A DNA stretch of 64,000 bases, from NCBI GenBank assembly GCA_005881825.1, contig VBEO01000075.1:1-64000 (forward strand). The letters run 5' to 3'. The position numbers and the translations under genes are program-made. Below, piece by piece: positions 1 through 7,162 of the stretch (the first letter of the stretch is position 1; each line of letters begins with the position of its first letter). The notes under the pieces are model-generated. The model saw only the letters and a list, made by a program, of their open reading frames with translations, was not told where the DNA came from and ran no database searches. This DNA comes from Chloroflexota bacterium. GTDB taxonomy: Bacteria; Chloroflexota; Dormibacteria; Dormibacterales; Dormibacteraceae.

Positions 1-1279
1 GCTTGCCGTGGCCCCACTCGACGGCCGTGACGACGCAGTCCAGGGTCGCCAGCGGGCGCTTGAGCTTGAGCCATGCCATGCCCCTGCGGCCGGGCGAGTA
101 CGCGCTGTCCGGGTCCTTGAGCATCAGGCCCTCGTTCCCCCGTTCTCTCGTCTCGGCGAAGATGCGCTCCAGGTCGGCTTCGCCCGACGCCGACTCCACT
201 CGGGCGAGCAGGAAGGGCGCCTGCAGGTCGAGCGCATCGAGCCGCGCCCGCCGCGCCCGCAGGGGCAGCTCCAACAGCGCCTCGCCGTCCGCCCAGAGCA
301 GGTCGAAGGCCACGAAGACCAGCGGCACCGCCTGGCGCAGGGCGGAACTGACCACCTTGCGGCCGAGCCGGCGCTGCAGCTGCGAGAAGGGCAGCACCTG
401 GTCCCCGGAATGCGCGAGCACCTCGCCGTCCAGGAGCAGGTCGTGGGGCAGGGTCAGCGCTGCCTCGGCGATCTCCGGGAAGGCGGCGGTGGTTTCTTTG
501 AGGTCGCGCGAGAAGAGCTCGACGCGGGCGCCCACCCGGTGCAGCTGGCAGCGCACGCCGTCGTACTTCTCCTCCGTCCACACGGTCTCGGCGGTCGTCC
601 GCTGCACGGCCTCGGCGGGGGTTTCGACCGGACTCGCGAGCATGAAGCGGATGGGCTGGAAGAGCTCGATCTGGGTGTCGCTGAGACGGCCGTGGCGCAC
701 CCGCACCGCGGTCTCACCGATGTCGCCGGTCAGCATGTGCACGCGCTTGACGGCTTCCAGCGGAGTCTCGAAGGCGCGCGCCAGCGCCGCCTCCACGATG
801 CCTTCCTGGAGCCCGATCCGCATCTCTCCGCTCAGCACCTTCACCACGTAGCGGGCCGCCTGCGGGTCGAGCGCGGCCAGCAGCTCCCGCAGGCGCTGCT
901 GCTTCGGGGCCACGCCTTTGGCGGTCCGGATCTCTTCGAACGCCTGCGCTACATCCCCAAGGCCCAGCGGCTCTCGCCGGGTGGCGCCCTCCAGGGCCTC
1001 GCCGGTCCAATCGCCGAGGTCGGAATGCTTGAGGAAGAGCGAGCTCAGCTGCTCCGGCTCCAGCGGGCTGAGCGAGTCGACCGCTCGTCCGATCGCGGCC
1101 CAACCCAGGTTCAGGGTCTTGCGCTCGCTGCGGCCGTAGGCCAGGCCGGAGAACCAGTTGGCCGCCCGCCGCAGGTCGTCGTCGGCGAGCATGCTCAGGT
1201 ACTCGGCCAGCAGCCGCGCCTTCTCCAGCGTGGAGGTCGTCGCCCCGATCGCCCCGGCGGCCCGGGCGAAGTCCAGCAC
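1..1279 (-). CDS. ATP-dependent DNA ligase (C-terminus cut by window edge)
   Basis: Seals DNA nicks through an enzyme-AMP intermediate. Reading the minus strand gives a continuous archaeal/LigB-type ligase: an N-terminal helical domain, the nucleotidyl-lysine motif EEKYDGVR at about residue 236, then LLLDGEVLAH and NEGLMLKDPDSAYSPGRRG typical of motifs III and IV, then WLKLKRP (motif V). The OB domain lies beyond base 1. A TAA lies 12 bases upstream in frame, so GTG at 1279 is the earliest possible start. Ligases of this class are often found with a ligase-associated metallo-beta-lactamase exonuclease, and one is encoded at 3358-4326. The family call is firm; a repair role is inferred. Confidence 0.93.
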   Translation of the reverse strand, partial: MLDFARAAGAIGATTSTLEKARLLAEYLSMLADDDLRRAANWFSGLAYGRSERKTLNLGWAAIGRAVDSLSPLEPEQLSSLFLKHSDLGDWTGEALEGATRREPLGLGDVAQAFEEIRTAKGVAPKQQRLRELLAALDPQAARYVVKVLSGEMRIGLQEGIVEAALARAFETPLEAVKRVHMLTGDIGETAVRVRHGRLSDTQIELFQPIRFMLASPVETPAEAVQRTTAETVWTEEKYDGVRCQLHRVGARVELFSRDLKETTAAFPEIAEAALTLPHDLLLDGEVLAHSGDQVLPFSQLQRRLGRKVVSSALRQAVPLVFVAFDLLWADGEALLELPLRARRARLDALDLQAPFLLARVESASGEADLERIFAETRERGNEGLMLKDPDSAYSPGRRGMAWLKLKRPLATLDCVVTAVEWGHGK

Positions 1280-1299
1280 GGGGTTACTTTAGAGTCGCG

Positions 1300-1665
1300 T
1301 TGCCGAGCTGCACGGTCTGCGGAGCCCCGCCCCTGGCCCGGACCTGCGTCTTCTGCCACACCGAGCAGCGCTCCTTCACGGCGCCGACCGTGGTCGGCCT
1401 GCTCGACTACCTGGCCAGGCACCTGCCCCAGGCCGAGGTCCAGCGCGGCGGCTTCCTGGGCCGCGGCAGCGTGCGCCGGCTGGAGCTGCAGGCCGGCGGG
1501 GAGAGCTTTACCGGCCGCTTCCGGCGCGGCGAGCTCGAGCTCACGCCACGCCTGCCCGCGACCGCCTGGACCGAACGCCTGCTGGTCGCCCTCAGCCGGG
1601 AGGCAGCCGGCGACGCCGACGTCAGACGCGCGGTCAGCCGCTCAGGCTGGGCACTCCGCCAGTAG
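1300..1665 (+). CDS. Small zinc-ribbon-like hypothetical protein
   Basis: A 121-residue protein starting with TTG. It opens with a four-cysteine knuckle, CTVCG near residue 4 and CVFC near residue 16, which fits a zinc ribbon. The rest is an alpha/beta segment with no motif I recognise. It lies head to head with the DNA ligase gene (20 bases between starts), so it may share a promoter region with it. Its last 24 bases overlap the 3' end of the opposite-strand winged-helix gene. The codon pattern looks like real coding sequence. Function unknown. Confidence 0.6.
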   Translation: MPSCTVCGAPPLARTCVFCHTEQRSFTAPTVVGLLDYLARHLPQAEVQRGGFLGRGSVRRLELQAGGESFTGRFRRGELELTPRLPATAWTERLLVALSREAAGDADVRRAVSRSGWALRQ

Positions 1666-2679
1666 CCGCTGGAGGGCGGCCGCGTCGGCTTTGTTCGCTT
1701 TGATGAAGAGCTTCAGCCCGGTCTTGGGACCCCAGGTGCCCGCCACCATGCCGTCCAGCAGCAGCAGGGGCAGCCACTGCAGGTTGGCCCGCACGTAAAC
1801 CCTGTCTCGATATGCATCGGGCAGGATGCGTCCCCGATTGGCGGGCGCGTAGGCGAGGACCACGTTGTCGAACCAGGGCAGCAGGCGCGGCGGCGCCGGT
1901 GTCTCGGGATGGGGGCGCGGGGCATCCGCAAGGTCGAACAGCCGGCGGCCGCGTTCGTCTTCGAAGCGCTCGAGATCCAGGCCCTCGAGGGCGGCGCGCA
2001 CCGGAGGCGTTTTGAAGCCAATCCACTGCGCCACGTCGTCGGCGGCCGCCGGTCCGAAGGCCTGGAGGTGCAGGCGGACCACGTCCCGCAGCGCCGTGTC
2101 GGAATCCGGCCATTGCGCCGGCGCCACCGGAGCTGCCAGTGCCCGGTGCTCACTACGGCGCCCTTCGGGCGCGCGCACCAGCGCGTGCCATCGCAGCAGC
2201 GGGCGCCAGCGGTACTGACGCTGGCGCGCCAGTTCGGCCGCATCGATCTTGCCGCCATGGCCGGTCACCCAACCCTCCACGAAGTCCACCAGCTCGGGCT
2301 GCGTCCGGGGCTCGGCGGCGAATTCGAGCAGCGCCTGCCGCAGCGGCTCGAACTGCGGTTGGGCCCGGGCTCCGGAAGCCTCCACCACCGCGGCGTAGCT
2401 CGGGTACTGGGCGGCGCTGACCAGGTGCAGCGTGCCGCGCAGCAGGGTTCCGTAGAGGAGCCGGCGCCCCTCCAGCGCCGGCGTCAGCTCCGCCTTCCGG
2501 CCGGTCCGGGCCCACAGGCCGACCGGAGGTGCGGCCCAGTTCTGGGCCTGCAGCGGGCCGATCCTTTCCAGGACCTCGACCGGATCCCCCGCCAGCGGCT
2601 CCAGCAGGCCCTGGCGGGCGAGCAGCGCGCGGTTGAGCGCGCGCTCGCTCAGTACCTGCGCGCCCAGATCAGGCTCCAC
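1642..2679 (-). CDS. AlkZ/YcaQ-like winged-helix DNA glycosylase family protein (HTH_42)
   Basis: 345 residues resembling the HTH_42 winged-helix family, which includes the bacterial DNA glycosylases AlkZ and YcaQ/AlkX that unhook alkylated bases and interstrand crosslinks. The N-terminus carries GPLQAQNWAAPPVGLWAR. LQAQ matches the catalytic QxQ motif of AlkZ, placed as expected before a conserved W-R stretch. RGTLHLV and the late GRILPDAYRDRVY and GTW segments are also typical. GTG start at 2679 overlaps the end of the methyltransferase gene by 31 bases, so the two are probably translationally coupled. Many HTH_42 members are uncharacterised, so glycosylase activity is inferred. Confidence 0.82.
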   Translation of the reverse strand: MEPDLGAQVLSERALNRALLARQGLLEPLAGDPVEVLERIGPLQAQNWAAPPVGLWARTGRKAELTPALEGRRLLYGTLLRGTLHLVSAAQYPSYAAVVEASGARAQPQFEPLRQALLEFAAEPRTQPELVDFVEGWVTGHGGKIDAAELARQRQYRWRPLLRWHALVRAPEGRRSEHRALAAPVAPAQWPDSDTALRDVVRLHLQAFGPAAADDVAQWIGFKTPPVRAALEGLDLERFEDERGRRLFDLADAPRPHPETPAPPRLLPWFDNVVLAYAPANRGRILPDAYRDRVYVRANLQWLPLLLLDGMVAGTWGPKTGLKLFIKANKADAAALQRLLAECPA

Positions 2680-3383
2680 TCCATGGAGTAATCGACGCGA
2701 CGCCCTGGCGCGGCGGCCGCCTCACGCTCCAGCCGGCGAAGGCCGGCCCGGTATTCCGCTTCGCTGATGTGGTCGAACGTCGAGAGGTAGCGTTCCCCGA
2801 CTGCGCCGGCCAGCCAGGCCAGCGTGGGGCTGCGGCGGACCCGAAACTGCTCGGCCGCGACGCGGGGAAAGCCCGCTCGGGCCAGCAGCGACATCCACCG
2901 CTCGGGTGGCGGGAACCGTGCGGCGTCGATGGCCCGGAAGCTGGGAAACCAGGCATTGAGCGGAAAGGTTTGCACGTGCTCAGGGGTGGCCGTCCAGATC
3001 GCGGCGTGGCCGCCGGGCCGCAGGACCCGGTGCAGCTCGGCGGCCGCCAGCGCCTTGTCTGGGAAGTGGTGGAAGGCCAGCGAGGCAAAGGCCAGGTCGG
3101 CGCTGCCGCTCTTCAGGGGCAGCGCCTCGGCGACGCCGCGGACGACGCGCAGGCCGCGCGCCTGGCGCAGCATGGGCAGCGCGGGGTCCACGCCGAGCGT
3201 GCGGCAGCCGCGGAATTCCCTCAGCAGGCGCCCGGTGCCGCAGCCGATCTCGACGACCAAGCCGCCCGCCGGCACCGGGCAGCGCTCGAGAGTCAGCCGT
3301 AGGCGGCGGCGATCGCCCGAACGCAGCGGCCGGTAGCGCGCGTAGACGGGTGCGCGTTCAAAGAGCGAGGGCGAGCTGCTCAC
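2649..3383 (-). CDS. Class I SAM-dependent methyltransferase
   Basis: 244 residues with a Rossmann-type methyltransferase fold. Motif I is VVEIGCGTGRLL at about residue 42, an acidic residue follows in TLGVDPALPML, motif IV is DLAFASLAFHHFP and motif VI is HRVLRPGGHAAIW, as in UbiE/Methyltransf_11 proteins. The substrate cannot be read from sequence. The gene starts with GTG, overlaps the end of the nuclease gene by 26 bases and its own end overlaps the AlkZ-like gene, so it sits in the middle of a compact minus-strand operon of repair-like genes. Confidence 0.88.
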   Translation of the reverse strand: MSSSPSLFERAPVYARYRPLRSGDRRRLRLTLERCPVPAGGLVVEIGCGTGRLLREFRGCRTLGVDPALPMLRQARGLRVVRGVAEALPLKSGSADLAFASLAFHHFPDKALAAAELHRVLRPGGHAAIWTATPEHVQTFPLNAWFPSFRAIDAARFPPPERWMSLLARAGFPRVAAEQFRVRRSPTLAWLAGAVGERYLSTFDHISEAEYRAGLRRLEREAAAAPGRRVDYSMEWSLIWARRY

Positions 3384-4326
3384 TGGCGGCCAGCGCGTGT
3401 GCCCTGACGCCCCGCTTGCGCAGGTGCCGGGCCAGCTCTTCGGTGAAGCCGTGCACCGTGTAGACCTTCTCCGCCCCCGAGCGGTCGATCACCGCCAGCA
3501 GCTCGTCGAAGTCGCAGTGGTCGGAGTAGGGGAAGGCGAAGTCGGCGCCGAAGAGCCGCCAGAAGCTGGGTTCCTGGGCCCAGCCCGAGACCAGGGCCGT
3601 GCGATGCCGTGGAAGGCGCCGGACCGCATCCTTGCCGCTGGGCGGCGCCACCACCACCCGGCGGCCGGGCCGCTGGGGATCGAGCTCCGACCAGGGGGGC
3701 AGGCTGGCGCCGGCACGCTCGTAGGCGCGGGCCGGCTCAACGCAGCGCTCCTCGAGGGCGAACTCGAAGCCGTAAGGCGCCAGGGCCAGCATCACCTCCT
3801 GGGCCTTGCCCAAGGCGTGAGTCAGCAGCACCGGGACCACGTTCGCGTCCAGCGCCCGGCGGCAGAACAGGGCCAGCGTCTCCACGACGGAATCCGGGTC
3901 CGGAAACCGGAAATGGGGCTTGCCGTAGGTGCTCTCCAGGACCAGGACCTCGGCCTTGGGCACGGCGGTGTCGGGCCGGCCCCAACCGCGGCGGAGCTTG
4001 ATGTCCCCGGTGTACAGGAGCCGCACGCCGCGGTGTTCGAAAAGCACCTGGGCCGACCCGAGCATGTGGCCCGCGTCGTACAGCGTCACTCTCGCGTCGC
4101 CGAGGGGCACGGTCTGGCCCAAGCCGACCAGCCGCGCACCTCGTGGCTTGCGGGGACCGGGCGAGAGCTCGAGTGTTTCGCTGGTGAGCAGTGCGTGGCG
4201 ATGCCGGCGGGCGTGGTCGGAGTGGGCGTGGGAGACGAAGGCGACCTCCCGGATGGTCTGGGGATCGAACCAAAGGTCGTGCCCGACCAGGCTGATCCCA
4301 CGATCCCAGGTCACGTGATGGGTCAC
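3358..4326 (-). CDS. SNM1-type metallo-beta-lactamase-fold (ligase-associated) DNA exonuclease
   Basis: 322 residues resembling the ligase-associated DNA exonuclease family, related to eukaryotic SNM1/Pso2 and CPSF nucleases. The metal-binding motif SHAHSDH is near residue 33, followed by YDAGHMLGSAQVLFE, LYTGDIKL, VLVLESTYG and a late PYSDHCDFDEL. No lactamase features are present. GTG at 4326 overlaps the TGA of nnrE as GTGA, and the frame upstream of it is noncoding. Known relatives are encoded with an ATP-dependent ligase, as here, and are thought to process DNA ends. The role in this organism is inferred. Confidence 0.87.
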   Translation of the reverse strand: MTHHVTWDRGISLVGHDLWFDPQTIREVAFVSHAHSDHARRHRHALLTSETLELSPGPRKPRGARLVGLGQTVPLGDARVTLYDAGHMLGSAQVLFEHRGVRLLYTGDIKLRRGWGRPDTAVPKAEVLVLESTYGKPHFRFPDPDSVVETLALFCRRALDANVVPVLLTHALGKAQEVMLALAPYGFEFALEERCVEPARAYERAGASLPPWSELDPQRPGRRVVVAPPSGKDAVRRLPRHRTALVSGWAQEPSFWRLFGADFAFPYSDHCDFDELLAVIDRSGAEKVYTVHGFTEELARHLRKRGVRAHALAASEQLALAL

Positions 4327-4940
4327 GGCAGCGCCTCGTTGGGGATGCCGATGTCGGCGATCTCGACATGTCCGGCGAACGCGGGACCGTCGCCCTGCTG
4401 GAGGCCGACCTTGAGGAAGCCGAGCGTGACCGTGACCCGGGCGCGGATACAGGGATCGTAGGCGCGGCCGCTGTCGGCATCCAGCCCCGAAGGCAGGTCG
4501 GCGGACACAATCTCGACGCCGGCCGCGTTGGCGGCGCGGATCCATTCCGCGTATGTGCCCTCGGGTGGACGGCTGAGGCCGGTGCCCAGCAGCGCGTCCA
4601 GGATCACCTCGGCGCCGGCCAGGCGTGGCTCGTTTTCGATGCTTAGGCCGAGCCGCTCGAGCACCTCCGCCTCGCCGGCCGCGGGGCCCTTGAGGCGGTT
4701 GCGGTCGACGCAGGCGACGGCGTGCAGGCGGCCCCAGCGGTGTAGATGGCGGGCCGCGGCCAGGCCGTCGCCGCCGTTGTTGCCGGTCCCGCAGAGCACC
4801 GTGGTCTGGCCGCGGCAGTGGCGGGCCAGCTCCCAACCCGCCGCCTCCATCAGCCATTCCACCGGTAAGTGGAAGCGCTCGGCGCAGACCCGGTCGACCT
4901 CGCGCGCCTGCGCGCTAGTCAGGCTGGGGGCGTTCCACAA
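4323..4940 (-). CDS. nnrE: NAD(P)H-hydrate epimerase (YjeF_N domain only)
   Basis: 205 residues matching the YjeF N-terminal domain, which interconverts R- and S-epimers of damaged NAD(P)HX for repair. Seen motifs are VLCGTGNNGGDGLAAARHL near residue 48, DALLGTGLSRPP and SADLPSGLDADSG, with a metal-binding Asp pattern. The ADP/ATP-dependent dehydratase domain found fused in many bacteria is absent and no separate one is in the window. TTG start at 4940 overlaps the end of the regulator gene by 26 bases; the stop overlaps the nuclease start. It is part of the same minus-strand operon. Confidence 0.9.
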   Translation of the reverse strand: MWNAPSLTSAQAREVDRVCAERFHLPVEWLMEAAGWELARHCRGQTTVLCGTGNNGGDGLAAARHLHRWGRLHAVACVDRNRLKGPAAGEAEVLERLGLSIENEPRLAGAEVILDALLGTGLSRPPEGTYAEWIRAANAAGVEIVSADLPSGLDADSGRAYDPCIRARVTVTLGFLKVGLQQGDGPAFAGHVEIADIGIPNEALP

Positions 4941-5556
4941 CGAAAGAGCAGTGCGGGTCGTGCCGGTGGATGCTGTTTGACTGCGAGACCGAGGCGCCCA
5001 GCAGGTTGTTGAGGAGGTGGGGCGTGATCGTGCACACCTGCGGGAACTTGAGGGCGGTGTTCCGGAAGGGGCAGTTGTGGATGGTCACCCGCACGCAGCC
5101 GTCGCCCAGGTCCTCATGGTCGGCCAGTGTGCCTGCCCGGCCGATCCAGGTGACCACCCGCTCCAGCTTCTGGTCGAAGTCGAGGCCCTCCAGGTCCGGT
5201 TCCATGGCCGTGGCGTGGCGGAGCGCGACCCTGCGGAAGACCTCGTCCAGGGCTTCGGGCCCGCCCATCTCCTGCAGCTCGGTGAGGACCATGGTCGCGA
5301 GCTGGCCGTAGCGCTTGGGGAACGCCGCGTCGGCGCGATCGGTAAGAGAGAAAAGGAGGGAGGGGCGACCACGTTTGTGGCGGACCGGCTCGGAGCGCAC
5401 ATAGCCGTCGCGCTCGAGGTTGGTCAGGTGCTGGCGGACGGCGTTGGGAGTGATGCCCAGCTCGGTGCTGATGGTCTCGGCGCTGGCCGCCTGGCGCCGC
5501 CGCAGGAGTTCGAGGATCTCCATGCGGGTCGAGCGGCCGGCGATCAGGGAGGACAT
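4915..5556 (-). CDS. SufR-like winged-helix regulator with C-terminal cysteine cluster
   Basis: 213 residues. The N-terminal winged helix (residues 10-70) contains ISTELGITPNAVRQHLTNLE and a basic wing KRGRPSLLFSLT. The C-terminal half has cysteines in DGCVRVTIHNCPF, QVCTI and DPHCSF, similar in spacing to SufR-type repressors that bind an Fe-S cluster. It is the first gene of the minus-strand operon leading to nnrE, the nuclease, the methyltransferase and the AlkZ-like gene, so it may control that operon in response to redox or iron state. ATG start at 5556. The Fe-S assignment is inference from the cysteine pattern. Confidence 0.8.
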   Translation of the reverse strand: MSSLIAGRSTRMEILELLRRRQAASAETISTELGITPNAVRQHLTNLERDGYVRSEPVRHKRGRPSLLFSLTDRADAAFPKRYGQLATMVLTELQEMGGPEALDEVFRRVALRHATAMEPDLEGLDFDQKLERVVTWIGRAGTLADHEDLGDGCVRVTIHNCPFRNTALKFPQVCTITPHLLNNLLGASVSQSNSIHRHDPHCSFVVERPQPD

Positions 5557-5624
5557 CTGGGCCTGGCTCGCGGCGAGCTTAGCACAGGGGCGAACACCTC
5601 TTGGTTATTTTTTCAAGTCCATCC

Positions 5625-5652
5625 TTGACAAATTCCCGATGCGTTTTAGAAT
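5625..5652 (+). promoter_or_regulatory. Strong sigma70-type promoter
   Basis: A perfect -35 TTGACA at 5625-5630 and a near-consensus -10 TAGAAT at 5647-5652 are separated by 16 bases in a locally AT-rich stretch, unusual in this GC-rich window. It points at the small gene starting at 5689, which has an AAGGGGAG ribosome site at 5673-5680. The SufR-like gene starts divergently at 5556. Confidence 0.8.
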
Positions 5653-5688
5653 GGCAGCGTCCCGGCTTAGCGAAGGGGAGTGCTTCAG

Positions 5689-5988
5689 ATGATTGAAGAA
5701 GCGTGCGTGGCGATTGATGACCTGTCCGAGCGGGAGCGCAAGCACCGCGAGCTCAAGTACGCCCGCCGCAACAAGATGCGCTACATCGACCGGCTCCTGA
5801 ACGAGCTGGAGATGCTGAACCTGGCCGAGCAGGTCGAGATCCCGGGGGCCCTGGTGGTCGCCGTGGACCAGCTCCTGGAGGACTCCGAGGTGGAGACCGA
5901 GCTGCGCCCGAACACCGTGGTCACGGCCATGGACCTGCTCTACGAGATCCAGGACAGCCTGATGTACAACCAGATCGAGGACGAGTAG
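5689..5988 (+). CDS. Small acidic helical protein of unknown function
   Basis: 99 residues, highly charged and predicted helical, with a basic patch (KHRELKYARRNKMRYIDRLL) followed by an acidic leucine-rich half ending in QIEDE. No family is recognised. ATG at 5689 is preferred over GTG at 5680 because AAGGGGAG sits 8 bases before it. It has the best promoter in the window directly upstream, suggesting high or constitutive expression. Codon use agrees with a real gene. It could be a small regulatory or structural protein; nothing in the sequence decides. Confidence 0.75.
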   Translation: MIEEACVAIDDLSERERKHRELKYARRNKMRYIDRLLNELEMLNLAEQVEIPGALVVAVDQLLEDSEVETELRPNTVVTAMDLLYEIQDSLMYNQIEDE

Positions 5989-6034
5989 CCGGACCGGCTG
6001 TCTCTCTGGGTCGAGCGCCGGCGCCGGAACTGTT

Positions 6035-7162
6035 CTGAGCGCCGAAAAGCGTTCCGCCGCCGGCGCTCGGCTTTGGCTCTCGGCTCTGCTCGCTTTCCTG
6101 GTGACGCGCGCGGGCTACGTGGCGATCACTTTGGCCGTCGGACTCGCCCACGGCCGCCACGATCCTGCGGCCCTGCTCGACAGCTGGCGGCAGTGGGACA
6201 CCGGGTGGTACCTGGACATCTCGCGCCGCGGCTATTTCGATCCCGCGACCGCGGTCTTCTTTCCGCTTTACCCGGCGGCCATAGCCGGCATCGCGGCGGT
6301 CCTGGGCGAGCCTTCTCGGCTGGCCGCAGCCTTGGTACTGGCCAATGGGGGCGCACTGGCGGCGATCGTGGGGATGGTGGCCCTGGGTGTCCAGGAAGTT
6401 GGAGAGGCGGCGGGCCGGCTCAGCGTGCTCCTGTTCCTGTCCTACCCCTTCGCCTTCTACCTGGCCGCCGCTTACACCGAGGGGCCTTTCATAGCGTTCG
6501 CAGTTTGGTCAGTGGTCATGGCCCGGCGCGGCCGTTGGGGACCGGCCGCCGGCCTGGCCTTCCTGGCCGGGCTGACGCGGGTCACGGCCATCATCCTGAT
6601 CCTGCCCCTGGTCTGGGAGCTCGGCCGCCAGCGCGGTTGGTGGAACCCCTGGCTGGCGCCACTCGCCGGAGCGGTACCGGCGGCCGTGCTTCTCTTCATG
6701 GCATACCTCTGGCGGCGCTTCGGCGATCCCCTGCTGTTCTTGAAGGAGCAGTCCCTGGCGTGGCACCGCCACCCGGTTGACATCTTCACGGTGCTGCCGC
6801 GGGCGGCGGCGCGCATCCTCCGGCTGCCGCTCCTCGACGAGACGCGCTGGGTGCAGACGGCGGAGGTCACAGCCGTCCTGCTCTTCGCCGCGCTGACCGT
6901 GATCGCCGTGAGGCGGCAGCCGCTCAGCTTCACCCTTTTCATGGTGGGCCTGCTTTATCTGAGCGTCGCCTCGCCGATCACGACGGGACCGTACTACCTG
7001 CAGAGCGCCGGCCGCTTCCTGCTTGCGGCCGTCCCCGGCTTCCTCTACGCCGCGCGTTTGCTGGCCGGCCGGCGGTACCTGGAGCTGCCGGTGCTGGCGG
7101 CCGGCTCAGGACTGCAGGCTTTTTTCGTTGGGCTCTTCCTGAACGGGCACGTGATCGAGTAG
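6035..7162 (+). CDS. PIG-V-like mannosyltransferase family membrane protein
   Basis: A polytopic membrane protein of about 375 residues. WRQWDTGWYLDISRRGYF followed by AVFFPLYP is the hallmark of the PIG-V/GT-C mannosyltransferase group, which uses lipid-linked sugar donors at the membrane. At least eight hydrophobic segments follow. The first canonical start codon is GTG at 6101, but the open frame continues upstream and supplies the missing half of the first membrane helix (LWLSALLAF), back to a CTG at 6035, which I take as the probable start. Its last 57 bases overlap the 3' end of aceK on the other strand. Confidence 0.78.
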   Translation: MSAEKRSAAGARLWLSALLAFLVTRAGYVAITLAVGLAHGRHDPAALLDSWRQWDTGWYLDISRRGYFDPATAVFFPLYPAAIAGIAAVLGEPSRLAAALVLANGGALAAIVGMVALGVQEVGEAAGRLSVLLFLSYPFAFYLAAAYTEGPFIAFAVWSVVMARRGRWGPAAGLAFLAGLTRVTAIILILPLVWELGRQRGWWNPWLAPLAGAVPAAVLLFMAYLWRRFGDPLLFLKEQSLAWHRHPVDIFTVLPRAAARILRLPLLDETRWVQTAEVTAVLLFAALTVIAVRRQPLSFTLFMVGLLYLSVASPITTGPYYLQSAGRFLLAAVPGFLYAARLLAGRRYLELPVLAAGSGLQAFFVGLFLNGHVIE

